Source: Plantactinospora sp. KBS50
Lineage (GTDB): Bacteria > Actinomycetota > Actinomycetes > Mycobacteriales > Micromonosporaceae
NCBI RefSeq assembly: GCF_002285795.1
Contig: NZ_CP022961.1
Location: 1,550,001 to 1,614,000 of the forward strand
DNA length: 64,000 nucleotides
Direction: 5' to 3'
In this document: positions 37,012-44,400 of the stretch, piece by piece
How positions within the stretch are numbered: the first letter of the stretch is position 1
Layout of the letters: each line of letters opens with the position of its first letter
The notes under the pieces: generated by a model
Told to the model about the DNA's origin: nothing
The model's input: only the letters and a program-made list of their open reading frames with translations
Database searches by the model: none
Position numbers and translations under genes: made by a program

Positions 37012-37067
37012 TTTTTGCACCTATACCTGAGAGTCATTTTTATGACTCTCAGGTATAGGTGCAAAAA
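37012..37067. repeat. Perfect palindrome with 26-bp arms
   Basis: The arms 37012-37037 and 37042-37067 are exact reverse complements, separated by TTTT (37038-37041). The inner arm contains ACCTGAGAGTCAT. It is far richer in A/T than its surroundings. The T-run is on the 5' side and the A-run on the 3' side of the hairpin, the opposite of an intrinsic terminator. An operator or two abutted mobile-element ends are possible. Confidence 0.95.
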
Positions 37068-37250
37068 ATGTGTTCGGTCCTGGCGCGGTGTCTGCGGATC
37101 TCAGCGCCTGTTCCGCGCGGCACGGGGTGACGCCGCGACCCGAATCTCAAGTAGCAGGTCAGGGCCGCTTTTCGGGCTGCGGGTAAGGCCGGTTTTGCAG
37201 CGAACCGCCGGTTGTGCATCTGTGCCGGTCAGCGACCGGCGCGGACGGGG

Positions 37251-37830
37251 TCAGCCGAGCGGCCCGATTCGCTTCGCGAGGCCGACGAAGCCCTGCCACG
37301 CCGCCGGGCCGAAGGCCGGCGTCCCGCCGTCGCGGTCCTTGGTGTCGCGGACGAGCACCACGCCGGGCAGGTTGTCCCCAACCTCCACACACGACCCGCC
37401 GTTGGTGCCCGATCGAGTCGACTCGTGCCACGTGACGCCGGGGTGCCAATCGATCGGCCGGCGCAGCACCATGGCGTCAACGACCGCGACGAGAATGACC
37501 GCGACGAGAATGACCGCGACGAGCTGGACGGGCTGTTTCCTGCCCAGGATGACCTGTCGGCCGATCCGCGAGGACACCCGCTGTTCGACCGCGTCCGCCG
37601 GCAGGAGGCTCCGGCAGGAGGCTGTTGGCCAGCATCGCCCGCGCGTACGCCTCGGTCCGGGGGATGCCCGGCACGAACGCCGGTTCGTACCAGCGGGCCT
37701 GATGCGCCTCCCGCTCGCTCTCGATCCATTCACGCAGCCACGGCGGTGAGCTTTCCATCTCCGCGAGGCCCCGGAGCTGGCCGTGCCGGGTCTGTGCCGC
37801 GCCCGGGCCCCGCGGACCTGCGAAGCTCGC
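37251..37830 (-). pseudogene. Decayed XRE/DUF5753 regulator fused to a DUF397 remnant
   Basis: Reading leftward, the DUF5753 part appears as S-S-P-P-W-L-R-E-W-I-E-S-E-R-E-A and F-V-P-G-I-P-R-T-E-A-Y-A-R-A-M. A 13-bp tandem duplication (37598-37610 and 37611-37623) then shifts the frame. Removing one copy restores N-S-L-L-P-A-D-A-V-E-Q-R-V. After V-L-R-R-P-I-D the frame runs straight into a DUF397 domain (T-W-H-E-S-T-R-S-G-T-N-G-G-S-C-V-E-V; stop at 37251). The end of DUF5753 and the start of DUF397 appear to be deleted, and the helix-turn-helix part is missing. The right-hand limit is approximate. Confidence 0.82.
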
Positions 37831-38237
37831 CCTGCTGGCCGGCCACCACGGCGACATGATCAGCCTGCTCATCGGCCTGTCTCATCATCTGCACCAGGCC
37901 ACGCACGACCTTGCCGAGGTCTGCGGCGACCCCGCCCCCGCCCCGCAACACCTGCCATGCCCGGTTTCTCGGCTGGGCCAACCGTCGCCGCCCGCACCGT
38001 CGGCAGTCATGATCCGGTGCGGCGCCGCCGAGACATCGAGGTCGCGCCCGACGTCGACCCCGGCCCGCCGGTTGACGGTGCAGTAGGCTCGGCACGACTC
38101 TTCCTGTCTGGCAGGTGAAGTTGCGAGGTCCGGTTCGCGCCGGTGCCATGACAGACGAATGTTAAAACGACTGCTTAGGGGTTGAGGTTGATCCTGCGTC
38201 AGGTGGCCAAGCTGGCAACGGACTCGCGCGAGGTCTG
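37831..38237. other. Non-coding stretch upstream of cdsA
   Basis: No reading frame has family-like sequence. The helix-turn-helix domain expected for the decayed regulator is not found here. The segment 38150-38190 is locally A/T-richer and could hold the cdsA promoter, but no clear elements were identified. Confidence 0.5.
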
Positions 38238-38420
38238 ATGTCCTACCTTGACCCGCGTCGCAGCGCCGAGCCCCGTGGCTGGGAACCCCCGGACGGCCCG
38301 TCCGGGGGAACTGGCCCGACCCGGACGCCGGCCAGCCGCGCGCGGGTCGGGCCGGCACGGCGTCCGGACCGTACTCCAGGCCGGCCGGTCCGGTCCGCCC
38401 CGCGGATCCGGCCGGTCTGA
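38238..38420 (+). other. Probable true N-terminus of cdsA in a shifted frame
   Basis: ATG 38238, with GAGG 8 nt upstream, reads M-S-Y-L-D-P-R-R-S-A-E-P-R-G-W-E-P-P-D and stops at 38420. This looks like a genuine start of an actinobacterial CdsA N-terminal tail. The cdsA frame, open from 38252, has no ATG or GTG before 38435. A (CG)4 run at 38337-38344 is a candidate slippage site: two bases fewer would join the frames. Confidence 0.5.
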
Positions 38421-38434
38421 CCGACCCGATCGGC

Positions 38435-39682
38435 ATGCCCGCGGTGTCGGCGGATCCGGCCGGTCCGACCGACCCGGTCGGGCTGCCGCCGCTGGTCGCG
38501 CCGCCGGTCCGGCCGCCGTGGGGCGCGCCGCCGGGCGGGTCGGGGCCGTCCGGGCCGCCGGTCCGGCCACCGTGGGGTGCGCCCCCGCCGGACGGCCGGC
38601 CGCGAACACCGCACGACGGGCCGCCGGACGGCCGGCCGCGAGCGCCCCAGGACGGGCCGCCGCGGACGCCGCCGGGTTCTCCGTCGGCCATGGCGTCCCC
38701 CGCAGGACCGGACGAGGAGCCGGTCCGGCCGCGCCGGCACCGCGGTCGCCGCCGGGCCACCCGGTCCGGCGCGCCGCGTTCGGCCGCGCCGGCATCCTCC
38801 GGTACGTCGCGAGCGGCCGGCCCCGATCCGTCCGGTGCCCCGGAGCCTGGCGCGGCGCCGCAGCCCGCGGCCGGTCGGGCCGGCCGGAACCTGCCGGCCG
38901 CCATCGGCGTCGGGGCGGGTCTCGGCGCCGCCATCCTGGTGCCGCTGTTCCTGTTCCGGCCCGCCTTCCTGATTGTCCTGGTCGTCGCCGTCGGCGTCGG
39001 AATCTGGGAGATGGTCCGGGCCATCCAGAGCAGCGGTGTCCGCCCGCCGCTGGCCCCGCTGCTCGTCGGCGGCGTACTCATGGTCGGGTTGGCCTGGTGG
39101 GCCGGACCGGACGCGCTGAGCCTCGGTCTGCTGGTCACGGTGCTGTCGGTGTTGATCTGGCGGTTGGGCGACGGCCCGGCCGGCTACCAGCGGGACATGA
39201 CCGCGGCCGTCCTGGTCGCCGTGTACGTCCCGTTCCTGGGCGGGTTCGCGGCGCTGCTCTCCACGCCGCCGGACGGCAGCCTGCGGGTGGTGGTCACGCT
39301 GGCGGCGGTGGTGCTGTCGGACACCGGCGGGTACGCCGCGGGGGTGTGGCTGGGCCGGCACCCGATGGCCCCGTCGGTGAGCCCGAAGAAGTCCTGGGAG
39401 GGATTTGCCGGCTCGGTGCTGGCCGCCGCCCTGGGCAGCGCGGTGCTGCTGTACCTGCTGCTGGACGTCGCGCCGCTCTGGGGTGCGCTGTTCGGCCTGG
39501 CGATCTCCGGCGCGGCCGTGCTGGGCGACCTGGGCGAGTCGATGATCAAGCGCGACCTGGGTGTGAAGGACATGAGCAACCTGCTCCCCGGGCACGGCGG
39601 CCTGATGGACCGGCTCGACTCGATCCTGTTCGCGGTGCCGGTCGCGTACCTGCTGTTGGCCGTCCTGAAGCCGGCCGGGTGA
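38435..39682 (+). CDS. cdsA: Phosphatidate cytidylyltransferase
   Basis: CDP-diacylglycerol synthase, an integral membrane enzyme of phospholipid synthesis (415 aa from ATG 38435). The first 150 residues are Pro/Gly/Arg-rich and disordered. About eight membrane helices follow, with the family signature S[10 protein letters not shown] near the end ([11 protein letters not shown] ... [12 protein letters not shown]). ATG 38435 has no ribosome-binding site; the better start is in another frame at 38238, so this sequence may carry a frameshift in the disordered tail. The catalytic part is intact. Confidence 0.88.
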   Translation: MPAVSADPAGPTDPVGLPPLVAPPVRPPWGAPPGGSGPSGPPVRPPWGAPPPDGRPRTPHDGPPDGRPRAPQDGPPRTPPGSPSAMASPAGPDEEPVRPRRHRGRRRATRSGAPRSAAPASSGTSRAAGPDPSGAPEPGAAPQPAAGRAGRNLPAAIGVGAGLGAAILVPLFLFRPAFLIVLVVAVGVGIWEMVRAIQSSGVRPPLAPLLVGGVLMVGLAWWAGPDALSLGLLVTVLSVLIWRLGDGPAGYQRDMTAAVLVAVYVPFLGGFAALLSTPPDGSLRVVVTLAAVVLSDTGGYAAGVWLGRHPMAPSVSPKKSWEGFAGSVLAAALGSAVLLYLLLDVAPLWGALFGLAISGAAVLGDLGESMIKRDLGVKDMSNLLPGHGGLMDRLDSILFAVPVAYLLLAVLKPAG

Positions 39683-39782
39683 GGATTATGCCCTGCGCCC
39701 GCATGGTTACCCTCCGGAATCAAACAGATCCGTCCGCACGGTCAGGTGCGTACCGGCCTCGGCGTGGGAGACTGGACGGGCC

Positions 39783-40906
39783 ATGACGACCCTGCCCGTG
39801 CTCACTCTCCGTCCCGACGCTTCCGACTCCCGCCGGGCGGCGCTGCCGCCCCGGCACCTCGCCGACCTCGACCTCGCCGGCCGCCAGGAACTGGTCCGCG
39901 AGTTGGGCGAGCCCGCGTTCCGCGCCAAGCAGATCTCCACCCACTACTTCGGGCGGCTGATCCGCGACCCGGGCGCGATGACCGACCTGCCCGCCGCCAG
40001 CCGGGAACGGCTGGCCGGCACCCTGCTGCCCACGCTGCTCACCCCGGTACGGGAGATGGCCTGCGACGACGGCGCCACCCGCAAGGCACTGTGGCGGCTG
40101 CACGACGGCTCGCTTGTCGAGAGCGTGCTGATGGGCTATTCCGACCGGGTCACCGTGTGCATCTCCAGCCAGGCCGGCTGCGGGATGGCCTGCCCGTTCT
40201 GCGCCACCGGCCAGGCCGGGTTGACCCGGAACCTGTCCACCGCGGAGATCCTGGACCAGGCGGTCTATCTGGCCGGTGTGGCCGCCTCCGGCGCGGTCGC
40301 CGGCTCCCCGGCCCGGCTGTCGCACGTCGTGTTCATGGGCATGGGCGAGCCGCTGGCCAACTACGCCCGGGTGGTCGCCGCGGTCCGCCGGCTCTGCGCG
40401 CCGTCCCGGAGGGGCTGGGGCTGTCCCAGCGGCACATCACCGTCTCGACCGTCGGCCTGGTGCCCGCCATGCGCCGGCTGGCCGAGGAGGACCTGTCGGT
40501 GACCCTGGCGCTGTCGCTGCACGCCCCCGACGACGAACTGCGGGACGAGTTGGTGCCGGTGAACCAGCGGTGGAAGGTCGCCGAGGTGCTCGACGCGGCC
40601 TGGAACTACGCCGACCGGACGGGACGCCGGATCTCGATCGAGTACGCGATGATCAGGGACGTGAACGACCAGCCGTGGCGGGCGGACCTGCTGGGCCGGC
40701 TGCTCGCCGGCCGGTTGGCCCACGTCAACCTGATCCCGCTGAACCCGACCCCGGGCAGCCGCTGGGACGCCAGCCCGAAGCCGGTGGAGCGGGAATTCGT
40801 CCGCCGGCTCCGCGCGGCCGGGGTCTCCACCACGGTGCGGGACACCCGGGGGCAGGAGATCGACGGGGCATGCGGGCAGTTGGCCGCGGCAGAGGTGTCG
40901 GCATGA
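39783..40906 (+). pseudogene. rlmN: 23S rRNA (adenine2503-C2)-methyltransferase RlmN, frame-disrupted
   Basis: Radical-SAM enzyme that methylates A2503 of 23S rRNA and A37 of some tRNAs. From ATG 39783 the frame reads normally through the 4Fe-4S motif C-G-M-A-C-P-F-C and [11 protein letters not shown] to about 40403. It then continues as unrelated sequence to a stop at 40502. The rest of RlmN ([12 protein letters not shown] ... D-G-A-C-G-Q-L) is in the +2 frame to 40906, including the C-terminal Cys. Adding one base at about 40400-40405 (within CGCGCCGTCCCGG) joins the parts. It is either a recent mutation or a sequencing error. Confidence 0.88.
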
Positions 40907-41021
40907 TGTCAGGCTGGACCGGGGTAGCCAGGGGCAGTGCTGTTCGCCGAGTATCGAACGCGTACAACGGAGTCGACGGCGTGTCCAGGCCGCGTGACGA
41001 CCGAGCAGACCAGGAGACATA

Positions 41022-42296
41022 GTGGCGAGTCAGGGTCAACGTTTCCGGCGTAAGGCGCTGCGCCGGGGCTACAAGGTCGACGAGGTGGACGATTTCCTCG
41101 ACCGGGTCGAGGCCATGCTCGCCGGTGAGCAGATCAGCACGCCCGTGACCTCCCAGGAGGTCCACGACGTCGTGTTCCGGGTCCGGTTCAACGGCTACGA
41201 CGAGTGGCAGGTCGACCTGCACCTGGACCGGGTCGAACGGCAGCTTGCGGAGTTCGAGGAGCGCAGCGGCACGGGCCGCGGTGCCGACCGGATGGGCGCG
41301 CCGGAGCGGATGGGCGCCGAACGGATGGGCGGACCCGACCGGATGGGTCCGCCGGACCGGTTCGGCCCGCCGGACCGGATGGGCGCGCCCGATCGGATGG
41401 GTCCGCCGGATCGGATGGGTGCCCCCGATCGGTTCGGTCCGCCGGATCGGATGGGTCCGCCCGATCGGATGGGTCCGCCGGATCGGATGGGTGCCCCCGA
41501 TCGGTTCGGTCCGCCGGACCGGATGGGTCCGCCGGCCCGGGACGACCGTGGTGGGCCGGCCATGGCGCCGCCGATGCCGCCCCGCTCGATGCCGGCACAG
41601 GCCGGCCCGGGCGATCCGTACAAGCGTTACGACGAGCCGACCGGAGGATTCGGCGGCGGCTCGGACAGCGGACGTGGCTACGACGGCCCGCCGCCGGCCG
41701 GTGGACCTGGTGGGCGGGGTGCCAGCGGCAACCTGCCGGCCCGGCCCGGCCTGCCCGCCGGTGGCGCCCCGGGACTGCCCCCGGGCGCCGGGCCGCGGAT
41801 GCCTGACGGGTACGACCCGGACGACCGGTTCAACGGCTTCGAGGCGGGCCGGCACGGCAAGGCGGACATGACGACCGAGATGCGGCTGCCGGACCGTGAC
41901 TCGCGCTCGCTCGGCCGCGGTCCGGGCGCCGGCGGCCCGCCCACCGTTCCCGCCTCGCCTCCGGTGCTGCCGCCGTCCCCGGCCGGCCCACCCATGGGCG
42001 GCCCGGCCGGCCCGCGACCCGGCGGTGCGCCGGGCGGCGCCCCGGGTGGCGACATGCAGCGGGTGGACCAGATCCGGCGCACCTTCCAGGTCCGCCGGTT
42101 CGGCAGCGGGTACGACCCGGACCAGGTCGACCGGATGTTCGACGAGATCCTGGGCAGCATGGCCGGCCGCGGCCCGCTGCCGGTGTCGCCGGCCGACCTG
42201 GACGCCCCGCGCTTCGGGCTGGTGCCCGGCGGCTACTTCGAGGCCGAGGTGGACGCCGCGCTCAAGGAGGTCAAGGACATCCTGTTCCGGCGCTGA
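41022..42296 (+). CDS. DivIVA-domain protein with repeat linker
   Basis: A 424-aa protein with a DivIVA-like (DivI1A) N-terminal segment, R-R-K-A-L-R-R-G-Y-K-V-D-E-V-D-D-F-L-D-R-V. A second copy lies near the C-terminus, R-R-F-G-S-G-Y-D-P-D-Q-V-D-R-M-F. Between them are about 80 residues of D-R-M-G-P-P/D-R-F-G-P-P hexapeptides and a long Pro/Gly-rich stretch. It is unlike classical Wag31/DivIVA, which has coiled coils. A role in polar growth or scaffolding is only inferred. Start GTG 41022, after AGGAG. Confidence 0.85.
   Translation: MASQGQRFRRKALRRGYKVDEVDDFLDRVEAMLAGEQISTPVTSQEVHDVVFRVRFNGYDEWQVDLHLDRVERQLAEFEERSGTGRGADRMGAPERMGAERMGGPDRMGPPDRFGPPDRMGAPDRMGPPDRMGAPDRFGPPDRMGPPDRMGPPDRMGAPDRFGPPDRMGPPARDDRGGPAMAPPMPPRSMPAQAGPGDPYKRYDEPTGGFGGGSDSGRGYDGPPPAGGPGGRGASGNLPARPGLPAGGAPGLPPGAGPRMPDGYDPDDRFNGFEAGRHGKADMTTEMRLPDRDSRSLGRGPGAGGPPTVPASPPVLPPSPAGPPMGGPAGPRPGGAPGGAPGGDMQRVDQIRRTFQVRRFGSGYDPDQVDRMFDEILGSMAGRGPLPVSPADLDAPRFGLVPGGYFEAEVDAALKEVKDILFRR
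41290..41535 (+). repeat. 18-bp tandem repeats in the DivIVA-domain gene
   Basis: About thirteen near-identical 18-bp units encode D-R-M-G-P-P, D-R-M-G-A-P or D-R-F-G-P-P. A higher-order block of several units (G-A-P-D-R-F-G-P-P-D-R-M) recurs at about 41420 and 41493. All keep the frame. Confidence 0.93.
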
Positions 42297-42317
42297 CCCC
42301 GCCGGGCCTGGACGCAT

Positions 42318-42357
42318 GACGAACGGCCCGCCCCGATATCCGGGGCGGGCCGTCGTC
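42318..42357. terminator. Bidirectional terminator hairpin
   Basis: Arms 42323-42335 and 42341-42353 form a perfect 13-bp G/C stem with a 5-nt loop. GACG/CGTC (42318-42321 and 42354-42357) extends it after one bulged A. It lies between convergent genes (the DivIVA-domain gene and DUF2631). Confidence 0.8.
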
Positions 42358-42410
42358 TGCGTGCATCCTGCGCGGCGGGTGCCGCCGCGCAGGTCGGAAA
42401 TCGGCGCGGG

Positions 42411-42638
42411 TCAGGACCGCAGGCCGTTGCGGCGCAGGATGATGTCGCCGATCACGATGGCCAGCAGCGCGGCGGCGATGCCGATCAGCCAGATGTTCTC
42501 GACGTTGCCCCGGTGGTTGCCGCAGAGCATCAGCAGCGACGCGACCGCGACGAAAACGGCGCCGATCTGTCCCGCCCTCCGGTGCCCCGGCTTGTGCTGG
42601 TCGGGCGACGTCACGGGCTCCGGCTCAGTTCCGGCCAC
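42411..42638 (-). CDS. DUF2631 small membrane protein
   Basis: A 75-aa protein with two hydrophobic helices (about 24-41 and 48-66) and a conserved N-terminus (V-T-S-P-D-Q-H-K-P-G-H-R). It ends G-D-I-I-L-R-R-N-G-L-R-S, typical of DUF2631. The family is actinobacterial and found in this neighbourhood in mycobacteria (Rv2876). The function is unknown. Confidence 0.9.
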   Translation of the reverse strand: MAGTEPEPVTSPDQHKPGHRRAGQIGAVFVAVASLLMLCGNHRGNVENIWLIGIAAALLAIVIGDIILRRNGLRS

Positions 42639-42805
42639 TTTCGGTCCTTCCTTCCTACCGAGGATCTCGGGTTCAGTCTGGCATGTCCGGATACCCCGGG
42701 GCCGGGCAGGCCCGCGCGTTACCCGACGTCGCGGCTCGGCGGGAGTGGCCGCTCCGGTAGCGTCTGTCCGGGAGAAGCTTCATCGCCGAGCGAAGGGACT
42801 GTGCG

Positions 42806-44383
42806 GTGCGTCTGACCGGTACGGGGCACGCCAGCATGCGGATCGACACGGCCGCGGGCAGCATCCTGTGCGACCCGTGGGTCAATCCAGCCTATTTCGG
42901 CTCGTGGTTCCCGTTCCCGGACAACTCCCAGCTCGACTGGGAGTCGCTGGGTCAGACCGACTACCTGTACGTGTCCCACCTGCACCGGGACCACTTCGAC
43001 GCGGCGCACCTCAAGCGTTTCGTCAGCAAGAAGGCCACCGTGCTGCTGCCCGAGTACCCGACCTCGGAGCTGGAGGACGAGCTGCGGGAGCTGGGCTTCA
43101 CCAGTTTCCTCAAGACCAGGACCAACGAGGTCGTCGAGCTGGACGGCGGCCTGAAGGTGATGATCCAGGCGTTGACCAGCCCGACCGACGGGCCGATCGG
43201 CGACTCGTCCCTCTGGGTGGAGCACGACGGGGTCCGGCTGCTCAACCAGAACGACGCCCGACCCACCGACCTGACCACCTTCGCCGAGCTGGGCCACGTC
43301 CACGCGCACCTGCTCCAGTTCTCCGGCGCCATCTGGTACCCGATGGTCTACGAGCTGCCCACGGCCGCGAAGACGGCGTTCGGCAAGCAGAAGCGGGACC
43401 GGCAGTTCGACCGCACCTGGCGGTACATCGACGACCTCAAGGCGTCGCACGTGTTCCCGATCGCCGGGCCGCCCTGCTTCCTCGACGACGAGCTGTGGCA
43501 GTTCAACGACATCTTCGACGATGAGGGCAACATCTTCCCGGACCAGTCGGTCTTCATGCGCGAGTACGCGAAGGTCGGCGGCACGAACGGGGTGGTGCTG
43601 CTGCCGGGCAGCGTCGCCGAGCTGACCACGGAACGCTGCGAGACCAGCCACCCGGTGCCGGTCGAGGAGTTCTTCGCGAACAAGGTCGCCCACCTGGAGG
43701 AGATGCGCGAGCGCAAGCGGCCGGTCATCGCGGCCGAGCGGGCCAGCTGGCGGCATCCCGAGGTGGACGTGCTCAAGGAGATGAAGCGGCGGATCGAACC
43801 GCTGCTGGACGAGTCCATCTACCTGGCCAAGGGCGTCGGCGGGCCGGTCCGCTTCGACCTGGTGGGCACCGATCACCTCGGCGAGGAGGTGGTCGAGTCG
43901 ATCGTGGTGGACTTCCCGGGCAAGCAGGTCCGGGCGTACGCCGACGAGAAGGTGCGGTACCGGTTCCGCACCGAGCGGGTGCTGATCGAGCACCTGCTGT
44001 TCATCGGCGAGGTCGACTGGGTCAACTCGCTCTTCCTGTCCTGCCGGTTCTCGGCGGCGCGGATCGGCCAGTACAACGAGTTCGTGTACGCGTTCTTCAA
44101 GTGCCTGTCGCAGGAGCGGCTCCAGTACGCCGAGGGCTGGTACGACGAGCACGAGCGGACCAGCGACGCCGAGGACATCAGGCTGGGTGACTGGACGGTG
44201 CAGCGGCGCTGCCCGCACCTGAAGGCGGACCTGACCCGGTTCGGCATCGTGGAGGGTGACCAGCTCACCTGCCAGTTGCACGGCTGGCGGTTCGACCTGC
44301 CCTCCGGACGCTGTCTGACCAGCGTCGGCCACAAGATCCGCGCGCACAAGCAGGAGCAGGTCGAGGCCGAGCCGGCCGGCTGA
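42806..44383 (+). CDS. Metallo-beta-lactamase-fold protein with C-terminal Rieske domain
   Basis: A 525-aa two-domain protein. The N-terminal metallo-hydrolase fold has S-H-L-H-R-D-H-F-D (His58, His60, Asp62, His63), so it is of the UlaG/CMAH-like kind. The C-terminus holds a Rieske [2Fe-2S] motif: C-P-H at 469-471 and C-Q-L-H at 489-492, the usual C-x-H/C-x-x-H with 17 residues between. CMP-N-acetylneuraminate hydroxylase combines the same two modules, with Rieske at the N-terminus. The substrate here is unknown; an oxidoreductase or hydroxylase is inferred. Start GTG 42806, with AAGGGA upstream. It converges on the FAD enzyme. Confidence 0.85.
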   Translation: MRLTGTGHASMRIDTAAGSILCDPWVNPAYFGSWFPFPDNSQLDWESLGQTDYLYVSHLHRDHFDAAHLKRFVSKKATVLLPEYPTSELEDELRELGFTSFLKTRTNEVVELDGGLKVMIQALTSPTDGPIGDSSLWVEHDGVRLLNQNDARPTDLTTFAELGHVHAHLLQFSGAIWYPMVYELPTAAKTAFGKQKRDRQFDRTWRYIDDLKASHVFPIAGPPCFLDDELWQFNDIFDDEGNIFPDQSVFMREYAKVGGTNGVVLLPGSVAELTTERCETSHPVPVEEFFANKVAHLEEMRERKRPVIAAERASWRHPEVDVLKEMKRRIEPLLDESIYLAKGVGGPVRFDLVGTDHLGEEVVESIVVDFPGKQVRAYADEKVRYRFRTERVLIEHLLFIGEVDWVNSLFLSCRFSAARIGQYNEFVYAFFKCLSQERLQYAEGWYDEHERTSDAEDIRLGDWTVQRRCPHLKADLTRFGIVEGDQLTCQLHGWRFDLPSGRCLTSVGHKIRAHKQEQVEAEPAG

Positions 44384-44400
44384 GCGCAGGCCCGGCGCGG

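Larger units (their letters stand above)
36694..37250. other. Non-coding stretch after the ECF sigma gene
   Basis: No gene is supported here. It contains a CCGCCA/TCG hexamer-like repeat (36825-36894) in which CCATTGACACCG occurs twice (36841 and 36883), and a perfect palindrome at 37012-37067. The rest, including 37068-37250 beyond the end of the decayed regulator, shows nothing recognisable. Confidence 0.6.

Noticed and set aside
37012-37067. Bidirectional intrinsic terminator
   Set aside because: Its T-run is 5' and its A-run 3' of the hairpin on both strands, so no U-tract would follow the stem.
37730-38149. Minus-strand frame upstream of the decayed regulator as a gene or missing HTH domain
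   Set aside because: No HTH pattern or other family similarity could be seen; it is left as non-coding.
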